64,000 nt of DNA from contig OY292277.1 in assembly GCA_958496175.1 (NCBI GenBank), positions 36,033,050 to 36,097,049 of the forward strand, given 5' to 3'. Each line of letters begins with the position of its first letter. The first letter of the stretch is position 1. The notes beneath the pieces are model-generated. The model saw only the letters and a list, made by a program, of their open reading frames with translations, was not told the origin of the DNA and did not search any database. Below, one piece after another: positions 25,002-36,404 of the stretch. The position numbers and the translations under genes are program-made. Source of the DNA: Sisyra terminalis (taxonomy: Eukaryota > Arthropoda > Insecta > Neuroptera > Sisyridae).

Positions 25002-25206
25002 CAAGAAGATATTCTAACCTTACAATTCGTGATAGCAAATTTATTAAGATGTAGGACCGCCACAAGAATGTCTGAAGTACGAACTTAAGTTACCTTAGTT
25101 ACCTTGTATATAGTTTCGGTTTAAGTTAGTACTCCAGACACATGTAACGACGCCACATCTTAACAAATTTGCTATCATGCATTATAAGATTAGAATATCT
25201 TCTTTT
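25002..25206. mobile_element. Foldback element, ~90-bp arms
   Basis: The left arm starts AGAAGATATTCTAACCTTA and contains GATAGCAAATTTATTAAGAT. The right arm is its inverted copy, with ATCTTAACAAATTTGCTATC and TAGAATATCTTCT. Only ~25 bp (with TTACCTTAGTTACCTTG) separate the arms, so the whole unit can form one long hairpin. It has no coding capacity. Superfamily is unknown. Confidence 0.75.
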
Positions 25207-27923
25207 AAATTATCATAGGTTGGGGAAAAAAATATTTTGTTCAGTAAAGCAAATACCAACACATGTCTACCTAAAAATATGTTTATACATGTATTTTGCT
25301 AAAATTGAATATTAACTTAACAGAGGTATCAAAAAGGGGAACTAAAACGCTAAGCTATAGAAAATTCACTAAAAGTGAACTGGAATTATCCACACGCCAT
25401 AAAAACTTAGTGATTCTTAGCTGCGGTATATCTACTTACTTTTGTCCACCTAAAATAAAAGCATAATAAATAAATCTTTTTATTTAAGAAAAAATTTACC
25501 TCAATTTTAATGAACAAATATTTGAAAATACTAGTGGAAAAATCCGGAACAAGATACATCCAAAATATAATTGGGGACTATAAAAATAATTATAATCAAT
25601 GTTAAATAAACGGTGTTAGAACTATTCTATCCTTGTTAGATTTAAGGAGCAAAGGTATCCCTAAGGGACCAATGTAATCCTGCATGTACTACATCAACTA
25701 AATTTTAATAACTTCCCAAACAGTTTACCAGTGTCGTTTCAATTTGTTTCAATTACTCAATTTTAGAAGATTTTAAATTCTACCATAATCACATTATCAA
25801 TTATTTATAATTAAAACATTTTTATTGCTTTATAAGTTACGACATGTTCAGTTTAAACCTGCTTATAAAAAACATCAATGTTCCTCAACAATTAATTATG
25901 TACTACATTTCATGATAAACTATTCCATTTAACAGGTGTTAAAAATTCGTTTTTAAATTTATTCACCTCAGTATTCTACATGGGAGGGATGGAAAATATT
26001 TCATTAAAAAAAAATGTCGAACATTTTTGTTTGAAAATCCACCTGTGTCGTCAATATGTGTTATTTGAATTGTGTACAAATTGATCGTAACAACTTAAAT
26101 TAGTATTTTTGAATAAATATTTTAAAAATTTAAAAGGATAAAAAGCGGTAGTAGTTCATCCCTTATGTGTAGTTCAATTTGTATCTGTGGCTAATCTTCC
26201 ACATTGAGCCCAAATGTCACCACCACATACACTAATTTAAGCCCTCAAACCAAACAAATTTCCCGTCTCTACACTAATAATGTAACGTAATGTAACAAAA
26301 TAAACGTTTCGAACACATTCGTTTTTACTAATCAGTCGGAATTATTTAGCAATCAATAATTCAGAACCAGATGTGACTATCACCATAGTGTTATTGAATG
26401 CACCCCATAGTTCCATCCCTCCTTGGCTCTGGCAAGTTTATGTTGAGCGTAGAAGAAACGGAAGATGATTAACATCCCCCGTGCGCGTTAAATTAAACTA
26501 TCACGCACACATGGCTTGGATATGATGGCACGTGGGTGTATTACATGGTATATTGTAATTATTGCAGACAAAAACAGACACGTACGTCCTATCTCAATTA
26601 CCCTTCAAAAAGCTTATGAGCTTTTCGCCGATATGAGCCCCTATGTTGTGTCATATGCACATAAAGTGCATCGCTTTGGAACACCGTATGTGTGGTTTAT
26701 ACATACGTAGAAAAATGATTATTCTTTGAAATCATGGTTTATACTTATCTCGTACACATAAAAAAGACAATAATCTCAATCCTGAACAGCTGGAATTTAT
26801 GTATGCCATAATAATGATTTCAATAAAATTTAATTAAATATTCTTATAATTTCACTTATATGCTGCCAAATCAACTATCCAGTAGATACTTGGATTATTT
26901 TACCAAATCGGTAAACTACAATTGGGAACTGACCACTTTGGTCACAACGTCTGGCGGCAAAAAAAAGTACTAGTTTTTGTGTGCTCTTTTGTATACAACT
27001 ATATCAAGTAGTTAACTATAATTAAATTGACAATCAAATACAATTTTTTTTTATAGAAATGGAGGTTATTACATTAAGTCCTTGCATAAAAAAGTAGACT
27101 TTACTGTACTATGGATGGTTACGGTAATAAATCATATAAAAGTGTAGAAATAAATTTCATTGCAATACTCAAGTCGGGTGGTAATTTGGTTACGTCGAAA
27201 ATTTGTTCGGAAAGAAAGCAAAAATTTTTTCATCTTTAGAAGCTGATCCTTGTATTTCGTGGGTACTTTTATATGAGAAAATTGTTAACAAACCGCGTGT
27301 AAGACCCACCACATTACGTTAACAATATTTTCATTAATTTACCATATTTATTTAGTAAATGTCAAGCTTCCAGAATTTTTTGCGCGTTAATAATATTTTT
27401 TTTGATAATTTATTTTAAAGGAATTAAAAATAATAACAAAAACTCAATGTTAACTTATGGGTTTGGTTGCACAACATATGTAGCCATGTTTTTTAAGCTG
27501 CATCTACTGGTTAAATTTCATTTAATTTAATAGAATATCGTTTCAATTCATCCATATTTGCAATTTAAAGATTTAATAGTTGATTAGAAGGTATGGTGGT
27601 CAATGTAGGCTTATACTAAAAAATATTTTTTCTCAATTTTTCCACGCTTCAGTGTTAAAATATAAGGTTTAAAAATCCCTTCAATTTCCAGTAATTGAAA
27701 GTTTATATTTTTTTGTGAGCAACAATTTATAAAAAAGTTTCGATATATGGTAAATAGATTTCGGTGCAATTCCTCGAAATTTGAAAGACAATAGCTTCAT
27801 TATACAAAGTCCGCTATTTAAAAACTTATTTTTTTAATTGCACAAATGGTTACAAATATAAAAAAAATTAGCTGCTACCCGTGACTTTGGTAGCGTAAAA
27901 TAATGATATGTCAACCAGAATAG
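25207..27923. other. Gene-free stretch
   Basis: AT-rich. The patch 26430-26720 is richer in CACGTG/ACGTACG-like words and carries a 64-codon plus-strand ORF without recognisable content. No mobile element was identified. Confidence 0.45.
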
Positions 27924-27957
27924 TCAAAAAAAAGTATCTTAGTTACTTTAAAGTAAC
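27924..27957. repeat. Fragment of MITE family A
   Basis: AAAAAAGTATCTTAGTTAC and AAAGTAACTAA match the terminal sequence of family A, but no terminus is present. It abuts the split SINE on its left. Confidence 0.45.
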
Positions 27958-28590
27958 TAAAGAGTCGCTAAGACTTTAGTAGTTATAAACAGAGCTGTCA
28001 ATGATACTTTAGGAAAGTATCTAGATGGCTAGATGATAAGATCCTTTTTTAAGAAGTATCCCAAGTTACTTCGGGTATCTAGGTACTCTTAAAAAAAGGA
28101 ACTGAAATACTTATCTTAAATTACTTTTTTTAAAATACTTAAAAAGATATTTTGTATAGTATGTACATTGTAGGTACGTACTTAGCTTCGTAACATATTA
28201 GCTAAAGTACTTACGTAGTCAGATATTGTATTTCTTATCTTTATTAATTTAGAAGAAAAGAATATATGTATGTTTAATCCCCTGAAAACATAACACACTT
28301 TAAAAAGGACAGAAAATTAAGTAAAGAAATTAAATATAAGAGGTATAAATAAAATCTTATAGAGCAAAACAATATAAAACTCTGAATCTAATCGCTAAGT
28401 ATCTTGGTATCTAAGTTGCTTTTTTATATATAAAATACAGTTCCTTTTAAAAAGTATCAAAGATACTAGTTATCTTTTTGTCAAAAAATAAAGGAACTAA
28501 GATACAATGTCGTAGATAATTTAAAGGAAGTAAGATACTTTTTTTTGACAGCTCTGGCTATAAAGCAACGGTAAATAACAATAAAAAAAA
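27958..28590 (+). repeat. tRNA-derived SINE remnant split by MITE A
   Basis: The SINE body AGAGTCGCTAAGACTTTAGT stops at 27989 and resumes at 28557 with TATAAAGCAACGGTAAATAA followed by A-rich sequence. The 567-bp MITE lies between. The head is missing. Confidence 0.7.
27990..28556 (+). mobile_element. hAT-type MITE family A, complete copy
   Basis: The 567-bp insert begins CAGAGCTGTCAATGATAC and ends TTTTTTTTGACAGCTCTG, giving inverted termini. GTTATAAA (27982-27989) and GCTATAAA (28557-28564) are an 8-bp target duplication with one mismatch. The interior is AT-rich with recurrent AAGTATC/GATACTT words and no ORF. It is the reference copy for the elements at 366 and 53485. Confidence 0.85.
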
Positions 28591-30970
28591 TAATAACTTT
28601 AGAGGTCTATCTCAAGTAAGAAAGTATAAGTTTGAAAAATTAAAACAGATGAAAAATATTAGAAACTGTATAGATTTGTTGATAATTTTTTGTTAATAAA
28701 TCCAATTTTATATGAGAAGTTATCATTATTTTAATAGTTTAAAATAATGCTTAATTTTGAGAAACCTTCCATTTTACTATTATTTACTAGAAGTACTATA
28801 TAATTTCACAAATTTCAGTGTATTTCCAATTTTGAATCAAATTTAATGATTGATAAATTATAAGAATGCCTCTGTCAATTATTAAAAACTAATTTAAAAT
28901 TTTTAACATTCTGATATAGGTATCAGTTATAAAAAAGTTTGCACGCAAACGAAGTTTCAGGTAGTAAAAATATTTCTATAACTTGAAACGTCACAATCGA
29001 AATGACATTTAAATTCATTGATCAAATTTGCTAGAAAAAGATAAGTTCGCTTCTATTTTCTTTTTGTAAGCTTGCTTTTATAAATTTAAATAATGGCAGA
29101 TGTTTTTCATTAAAATGCACGGATCATTCAAAATATTTATAAGAAATAATCACCTATCACTAATTACCTCAACATAGTTTCTTTATAAATAATAATAACA
29201 ATATCATTCTCATTTTACATTTGCCATATTAAAAGTAATTTTACAAAATACATTTAGTGACTTCAAAATTGGATTTTAATTTACAGGTTACTTTATTTAT
29301 AACTATTATTTAATGTATTTTATTAAGAATAAAATTAATTTACAGACAATATTATATATTTATAACGTTTTATAGCTTTAGATTGATAAGTTATGAAGAC
29401 AAATTACCACATGTAAAACTTTTTAAGTTTCTTATATATAAATTGGTTATCTTGCCGTGCGTCCGTGCAGAATGGGCTATGCGCACGCGCTCTGTTATCC
29501 CCACTTACGCATTCAAAACGTTGGTAATGGTACTCACTCACTAATGTATTTATTCGTGAATACGTATTTCGGATTTTCAGGTTAAATTTTTAAGCAGATC
29601 CTAAGTTTTTGTTTCTAATAATAAATCAACTTTGTCTTATACTAAGCAGTAATAACGTTTCGCTTTTAACGGACTTTTATTGATTATTAAATTTGAAATT
29701 TCGATTGTTTATTAAACGTTATCCCTTACAAACTTTGCTATCGTTTTTCACTCTTTTAGGGGAAAAATTTTCAAAAACCCTTTCTTATTATATATCTGCA
29801 TCGTATAAGGAAAACACTTTCTTAATTTCATGGGCTCAAATATGCATTTATATTTGAAAATACAATGTAAAACAAAAAAAAATGTCCTTCTTTATGTTAG
29901 TTAACATGACTAAAAGGCTATTCGATTTGGGACATTTGGACGTTGTACATACAAAATTGTTGGAAATATATGGAAAGCGTGGAAGTTAATACGAATATTT
30001 TATTTATTTTCAATAACAATAATTGGTTTTCAAATTGTTCTAAATACTGAAAAAAAGTTAGTATCGAAGATTTTATATTTGAATTGACAGTGAAATATAT
30101 GGCAAAAAATTGCTACCTTAATGCTTTTCAGCCGAATATACTATTACTCCAGATCACAATCATTGGTTCATAAAAAAATAGATTTTAAAAAGTTTGATTG
30201 TTGAAAAACGAACCAAAGTTTAAAATCGCCTATTTGGTATAAGTACTACATAAGTATTAAACTTTCATACTAATTTATTGAAATGATGTTATATAAAATG
30301 TTATTAAAATGATATAAAAAAACACTTATATTTTATTTCTTAAAATAATTTTAGTTAAACTTTTTTTATATTAACAATACTTTGATTATTAAATGTCAAA
30401 TTTCGATTGTTGATTATATCTACATTATCTCATATTAAACATTTTATTGAGATAAAACCTTTAGTTGCGAATGCAACGGGCAACTATTAGTATTTAATAT
30501 AATCACACCTTTATGTGCTCTGAAAAAAATTTGATCCTCAGTTTTATGTATACTGTTCTTGTAACTTTATTTTTTGTAATTTCTTTGCATTAGTATATAG
30601 CGGTTCACAAAATAGACCATTCTTAAAATATCATTTTATAATGCTAATAGTTTTCGAATAAAAATGACAAAGACAAATTAAGATCGTACAGAACCCCAAA
30701 AATTTCGCAAACTCTTAGTAAATGAACGAGTATGCGACGCATTTTTACATTCTAGAAGAAATATAGCGTTTTTAATATATTAGTAGATGAAGAATATTGA
30801 GTATAACACTCATATAAATTCGACTCTTCCGATTCCATTTGCTTTTAGTCGTTTCTTGAGAGTATATTAAAAAAAATATTTGTGTGGTTTTCTGCAAAAA
30901 TTATTAGTTGTTCTTTTGAACAAAATGAAAATAATTGTTGTAAAATTAATTTTATTTATGTTGTTTTCAA
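28591..30970. other. Gene-free stretch
   Basis: AT-rich. A short GC-richer patch at 29455-29540 includes TGCGCACGCGCT (29480-29491), close to an NRF-1/Ewg palindrome. Hairpin-bearing sequences resembling Helitron 3' ends are seen near 28940-28965 and at 30464-30490 (GTTGC/GCAAC stem, then CTATTAG), but both are degenerate. Confidence 0.45.
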
Positions 30971-30983
30971 AAAATAAAAAAAA
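30971..30983 (-). terminator. Pol III T-run downstream of tRNA-Glu
   Basis: Directly after the tRNA 3' end, read on the minus strand, comes a run of eight T, then A, then four more T. Four or more T residues terminate RNA polymerase III. Confidence 0.8.
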
Positions 30984-31055
30984 TTCCGATACCGGGAATC
31001 GAACCCGAGCCTCCTGGGTGAAAGCCAGGTATCCTAGCCACTAGACCATATCGGA
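30984..31055 (-). tRNA. tRNA-Glu: tRNA-Glu (anticodon TTC)
   Basis: A complete 72-nt cloverleaf. The acceptor stem TCCGATA pairs with TATCGGA, with discriminator A. The D arm reads GGTCTAGTGGCTAGGAT. The anticodon stem is CCTGG/CCAGG around CTTTCAC, with TTC at 31020-31022. The T arm is TCGGG-TTCGATT-CCCGG. A and B boxes are intact, there is no intron, and the CCA is not encoded, as expected for a nuclear eukaryotic tRNA gene. It stands alone among repeats. Nothing suggests a pseudogene. Confidence 0.97.
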
Positions 31056-31439
31056 TTATGAAAACTGGTCACTTCTGTTTATATATAATGTTCAATTACA
31101 GTATAAGTTTTACATTATTGATAACCCTTTATAAAGTTCAGACCAAATTTATCATGTGTTTTCAATTAATGCAAACGTTCAACTATGTATAGATATTGAA
31201 ATTACTTATGGAAAATTTGCATAATGTGCAAAGTTATAATTGGCAGACAATCGAATTTTGGGGGACGGCATAATTCGCTCATTATCTATGAGTTGATCGA
31301 AATGTTTATTTATGAAATACGAGACAAGTTTATAATTTAATAAATAATTAATCATCCGCCAGCGTAGCAAAGGCGGAAATTTTTTTTGAATCGAACGGAA
31401 TTTATGGAAATGATTTTTTTCCACTCGAATCAGGATAGT
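31056..31439. other. Gene-free stretch
   Basis: AT-rich with no feature recognised. Confidence 0.5.
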
Positions 31440-31960
31440 TTTCATTTGCCGTAAATTTTTGACAGAGGAACTCCCGCAAGCCAAAACCGTATTAGAGAAA
31501 TACAAAAAAAATATAAAAAACAATAATCGACGAAAACGTCGGACGGATAATCGAATGAATGCGGTTGGGAAGGCGGCCGCATACCACAGACAACGAAGTT
31601 GGCGCCATCCACGGCCACCGGGATCCACTTCACGTTTATGGTGGAGACGCTCAGCTGTTTCACCTTACCTCGCCTTCTTGATCGTCGCACCTCTTTCATT
31701 ACTCTAATCTCATAAAAATAATGCGAACAGAACGCATAAATAACACAATCGACAAACTCAAATGAGAGCTAAGAAAATGGAAAATATCCCATTTTTCATC
31801 CAAATATTTTCTGGCCGCACTTGAAAATATTCTCGCTTTCAATTTGTCTATCACATTGTTGTGGACATTTTCCTCGGATACGGATCGTTTACAATAAATT
31901 GTATTGATGCTGTGCCAAAAAATGCAACGCAGCTGATATGTCTCGGGAACCGACCATTGC
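31440..31960. promoter_or_regulatory. GC-richer island with exon-like minus-strand frame
   Basis: 31550-31690 is clearly GC-rich relative to its surroundings. On the minus strand a frame starting at 31699 reads MKEVRRSRRRGKVKQLSV and stays open for 85 codons. Early in it, GCGAG followed by GTAAGG is a strong splice-donor match, so a short first exon is conceivable. The plus and minus frames overlap and no domain is seen. It may equally be conserved non-coding DNA. Confidence 0.25.
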
Positions 31961-32258
31961 ATTTAGCCATCTCCTTATTATTGTATGATCATGCTAGTTA
32001 TTACAATGGCAATAATACATGATATTGGCAGCCGCCACCAAGTGAGATTAAACAAAAAAAAATCACTGAACCAGAAGTTTGCGACGGCTTAACAATTGGC
32101 ATTTGTGACTTGCCTCCTTTTGAAAATAAAACATCCATTAGACTGTCGTTCTGAACAAATTGTGCAAATTATAACTATTCTTAAACGCGAAAGTATACAC
32201 ATATACACTATACATTATTCACACAAAGTATCTGCTATAATTACTATTTTTTTTAAAT
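31961..32258. other. Gene-free stretch
   Basis: AT-rich with no feature recognised. Confidence 0.5.
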
Positions 32259-32420
32259 TGGTATTCACCGTCGCTATATAACTGCTAAAGTATTGGCGAC
32301 TCTAGGGTTAATAAAAATCCCTATTCGAGAAATATCGAAAATTTGCTTTGATCGAGGAGCAAACCCAATACCAACCATTTATGGAACGATCACCTTAACC
32401 ACTCTGCCACCAGTAGGCTA
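32259..32420 (-). repeat. tRNA-derived SINE, full-length copy
   Basis: The minus-strand copy has A-box-like TGGCAGAGTGG near 32400, a degraded B box near 32365, the body block AACCCTAGAGTCGCCAA and the tail ATATAGCGACGGTGAATACC. A pogo-type MITE begins 12 bp beyond its 5' end. Confidence 0.8.
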
Positions 32421-32432
32421 ATTACAAAAATA

Positions 32433-32813
32433 CAGTGCAGTAGAACGCCGATTATCCGAAGTAATTGGGACTAGAGTCGATTCGGATAATCGAAAATTCG
32501 GATGATCGTACATAACTGGTAATAAAGAAAAAGGAACTGTCACGCATAGAATAAACTTTATTAACATATGTATTTAACAAACAGTACAGTACATTAAATG
32601 TTATTGAGTTGAAAGAACTCAATATTGGAAGCAAAACAAACGTTTTGTTTTCGTTCACGTTCGAACATGACGTCATGATGAGGCAAGAATTCACGGAAGC
32701 CGAGTTGTTTCGACGTGTGCTAATACCATTGTAGCGTGACCGATTAAGCTTAGGATCGAGTCGGATAATTGGCGATTCGGTTAATCGGCGTTCGGATAAT
32801 CGGAGTTCTACTG
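32433..32813. mobile_element. pogo/Tigger-like MITE, larger copy
   Basis: TA flanks both ends (32431-32432 and 32814-32815). The left end CAGTGCAGTAGAACGCCGAT, followed by TATCCG, mirrors the right end, whose reverse complement is CAGTAGAACTCCGATTATCC. Several further CGGATAAT/ATTATCCG words form subterminal repeats. An 80-codon minus-strand ORF inside lacks transposase motifs. It is unrelated in sequence to the 1036 element. Confidence 0.8.
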
Positions 32814-32924
32814 TATAGCAAAATTAATTTGACACTAAATAGGAATACGTCTTGTAGCTACTAAAAGTATAACTATCATGTTAACTTGTCGAAATTTTAA
32901 AGGATTGAACTTCATTGTTCATGT

Positions 32925-33175
32925 ATGTTCCAATAAATACGAGTGGGAACTATTACGCCGAGGATCCCCACCATAGAGTTATTCTATAATTCTTAAAAAA
33001 AATGAGAAGATTAGAAAATTAGAAAATAATCAAAGCTTTTTCCCATAAACTGGGATTTCCTGTCATTTCTTATTTTTAATCTTCTCAATTTTTTTTAGAA
33101 TCATGGAATAACTCCATGCTGGAGGATCCTCGGCGCAACAGTTCCCACTCGTATTTATTGGAACTTTAGCAAGCA
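32925..33175. mobile_element. Foldback element, ~105-bp arms
   Basis: The left arm has TTCCAATAAATACGAGTGGG, GCCGAGGATCC, AGTTATTC and AATGAGAAGATTA. The right arm repeats these inverted, with TAATCTTCTCAATT, GAATAACTCCATGC, GGATCCTCGGCG and CCCACTCGTATTTATTGGAA. The spacer is ~35 bp. It may form one element with the Helitron-like end at 33277-33316. Confidence 0.75.
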
Positions 33176-33276
33176 ATGCTAACAAGTTACTTACCACAAC
33201 AATTTTGTAAAATATAAACTGTTGGTCATATGGGTGCGTTATACGAGGATGATTATACGAAATTACTGCATTTTCA

Positions 33277-33316
33277 ACATAAATGCCACGCAAACGAAGT
33301 CGTGGATATTAGCTAG
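33277..33316 (+). mobile_element. Helitron-like 3' terminus
   Basis: CCACG and CGTGG form a short hairpin around CAAACGAAGT, followed by ATATTAGCTAG and then T. A hairpin ~10 nt before a terminal CTAG is the pattern of Helitron-type 3' ends, and ACGAAGTCG...AGCTAGT sequences are common in insect genomes. The 5' end was not identified. Confidence 0.45.
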
Positions 33317-33368
33317 TATTTTTATAAGGTTGTTGCATTATTTGTTTGTAAATGTTTATATCAACTAA

Positions 33369-33580
33369 CAAGGGTGGATTAAGTTGGGGGGGACGGGGCA
33401 CGAGCCTCCCCCCTGGTATTTTTGTGTGGTGTGGAGATTCTGTCACAGTACATACTTGTGAACCTCTAATCTATTTCTGACTGGAATTGCGAATTTTTTT
33501 CGTTGTATCCCTTTCACGCACTTGCAAATGAATGATGATATTATGCCCCCCCCCAGAACAAAGTCCTGGATCCGCCTTTA
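33369..33580 (+). mobile_element. hAT-type MITE family B, copy 1
   Basis: The 212-bp element starts CAAGGGTGGATTAAG and ends CTGGATCCGCCTTTA. TCAACTAA flanks both ends exactly (33361-33368 and 33581-33588), an 8-bp target duplication. Poly-G and poly-C tracts sit just inside each terminus. The interior word AAGGGATACAACG-AAAAAAA (minus strand) corresponds to the AAGGGATCACGAAAAAAA block of the 37929 copy. Confidence 0.85.
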
Positions 33581-33588
33581 TCAACTAA

Positions 33589-35404
33589 TATTAATGTTGT
33601 AAATAAATATTCCCAGAAAACGTTTCATGTACAGAAAATTGTCAAAACCCAAAATCTCACTACGGTTTCACTATTACAAATTTTCAGATCACAGGTTCTT
33701 ATAAGTTCTAATTCTAATTAGTTCTAGCTCTATAAACTCCACATCTTACGACAAAAAGTATGGCTTTGCCGTTTGGTAGACTTAAATAAGGTACAATAAA
33801 ATAAATCAGTTCCGTGAAGTTGGACCTCAAAATTAAAGTTTTGTCCCCATATACTTTGAGTCAAAAATTCAGTAAATTAGCCCAGTTAATCGTTAATCTT
33901 GAAACCCCCGAAAAAACTTAGATGAGCACTATTCTATCTGGAAATTTCGATACCGTTAGTGAGAGGTAGACGTTAAACCTGCATTAAAAAATGCCAGAAA
34001 TGGCAACGTAATTTTTACTCAATTTTGTATGTGGGATACAATAATGTGACATAATTTGACCGAAAAAATAAATATTTTCCAAAATTTCCAATGTTTAGTA
34101 TTAGGCGCTTTTTTTGGAGGCTTCTCGTTTACATGTGCCCTAATGCGCATGCTTGCTTTCTTGGAAAACGAGTACCACCTAGTGGACGCCGCGCGCACCC
34201 GGTCCAACGTCACGAAGTTATATAAATTTTGCGGTTATATGAATACCTTAAAATATCGGATATAAAATTAAAAACAACTGTTTTTACACCATTTGTGTTT
34301 AGTATCAATTATTCAGAAATGAAAATTACCAAGTATTTGTAGTAGATACATTTACAAGAAAACATATGAGGTTTTTTTTAATCGAGTGCAAAAGATTTGA
34401 GTTGGTATCGTGATGATTCATTTTCGCACGAGAATTAAAACCGATTTGATAAAAATGGTTATAAGAAAAACGCATTTAAAGTTTTAGAAACCGGTATAAT
34501 AAAAACATACATTTTTGGGTGCATTGAACATATCGCTATTACTCCATAACCAAGGAGAATTTGAACATGAATTTTTGTGTACTGAACGTTTGTGAAAATA
34601 CTTTTGAAGTGCATAGGTAGTTATCTACTTCAAAATCCAGAAATTGAGGAAAAAATGGAGTTCACGCCTTCTTAATTGTGTGTTTCCCTAAAAATCGAAG
34701 AACCACCAGAGGAAGGTTCATTTTCTTCTGCAAGTCCTCAAATATTACATCATTGAAGATCGCAGATATTACTTTGAGAATCACTGGTACAAACTAACGA
34801 AGGTACGTAATTAAAAGTCGCATAAATTAGATGAACCATAGAGAAACTAGTCAAACACATGCTTTACAGCATAATAAAATTAATGTATTCACGGAAAATG
34901 TTAGATAGGTCTTGTCATCAAAGTCATAAAAGGAAAAGGAAGGTCTTCTTTTTGTTATGAAAAAAAATTGTACCGTACAAGTTGCCTTGATATCTGCGGA
35001 ATTCTTTGCGGCACATCCACAATCAATACAGTTATTAAAAAAAAACAGCCTCCTACTTGCATCCGATTAAATAATCGTGGGACCAAAAGTGCATTCACAC
35101 TTTACTTTTTTCCCATAGAGCGGTTTTTGGGGCTTTGGTTCTTTTTGGACCAATTAACAATAACTCGATAACTTTACATGTTAATTGTTTAACTAACACT
35201 GGTATTGTTGTCATTCTTTTCGGGAAAAAAAGATTTTTTCCCAGCAAATATTGTTCTGTTTACCGAAACCAAACAATCTATTCGAGGTGGCGATCATATA
35301 GAAGTGGGACTTTTTGAAGTTATACTTTTTACCGGCATTTTAAAAAAAGCAATTAATAAGAGGGAATTGTTAAAAAAATGACGCTTTAATGTAACAGTAT
35401 GAAG
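33589..35404. other. Gene-free stretch
   Basis: AT-rich. A GC-richer patch at 34110-34215 includes GCGCATGC and GCCGCGCGCAC. Overlapping ORFs of 64-69 codons on both strands there show no domain. No element ends were seen. Confidence 0.45.
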
Positions 35405-35472
35405 TCGCTCCCAAACGGTTAGCGAGAAAAAACGGTTTTAGCGGTCGAAATCTGGCCGATTTTTGGGAGCGA
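35405..35472. repeat. Small inverted-repeat unit with AACGGTT words
   Basis: TCGCTCCCAAA (35405-35415) and TTTGGGAGCGA (35462-35472) are perfect inverted repeats bounding 46 bp that contain AACGGTTAGCG and AACGGTTTTAGCG. It could be a tiny MITE or a hairpin-forming regulatory site. No target duplication was evident. Confidence 0.4.
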
Positions 35473-35734
35473 TATGCATAATAGTAAGAGGATTAAAACA
35501 ATATCGTATCGATCAAGTTAAGCATATGTTGACATACGTTTTTCGTTTATCGGAGGACTCGAGGCGAGAGAACTCGATCATCCCGAACAATCCCGAATCA
35601 GATACGAAGTTATAGCTAGCGAACAGTTAGAAACTGTCAGAACGGTTAGAACCTTTAGAACATGGAGATGATAGATATCGTTGAACTAAATATTTTCGAA
35701 TTTTACAGTCTAAACAATATCCATATTAATACAC

Positions 35735-35965
35735 AACTAAGTAGTAATTTCCCGTAAAATATTCACTACCCAATACTGACACAACTGACAAATGGTGAAA
35801 ATTGGCAATTGATTGAATGAAATCGAAATGACTGTTGAAACCATAGCAACAATCATTCAGTTCAAATTTGAAACAATGATTGTATTTCACTAACACCTAT
35901 ATGTTTTCAGTATCTGTCTACCTTTGCCGAAATGCATACATATTACTTACTTTTGCCTACTGTTA
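35735..35965 (+). repeat. Dispersed repeat E, copy 1
   Basis: It shares with 36405-36610 the ordered blocks AAATATTCAC, TGACACAACTGACAAATG, AAATTGGCAATTGATTG/AAATTAGCAATTGA, ATGAAATCGAAATGAC, AGTTGAAAC and CTTTGCCG. A shorter match is at 42355-42420. It is non-coding, of unknown class. Confidence 0.65.
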
Positions 35966-36404
35966 TTGTAAGAATTAAATTCATTTCAAAGAAAGATATT
36001 TTTCTGAAGTTATTCAGTGCAATATTTAAAATAATATTATAAAAGTCGATTGATACATTATTATATTACATTATATTTTTCTATATTTGAATTAAAAATC
36101 AGTTTCAATGCATAAATATAAATGGGTAAATAAAATATACAATCACTATTGTATAAATATAATTTTTAGGACATCGCTATTTAGGATTGTTTATATAAAT
36201 CTATACATTATATTTTGTGACAATAATCTACTTCTATATGGTAAAGGTTTTTGACAAGTATTTTTCAAACATGTGACCCAATCTGTTAATTCAGTTAAAC
36301 GGTTAATTCATATAATATGTAATATACATTTTGTTTAAGTAACCAAATGTGTAAACATATAGTATCTATGTGCAAATAGCTAATTTAATCTTTTATTTGA
36401 ACCC

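Noticed and set aside
30464..30490. Helitron 3' end
   Set aside because: A GTTGC/GCAAC hairpin is present but the terminus CTATTAG departs from the CTAG/CTRR pattern, so it is only mentioned in the stretch note.
31206..31628. 140-codon minus-strand ORF
   Set aside because: Shadow of the GC-rich island. Half of it is hydrophobic AT-driven sequence, and no homology pattern is visible.
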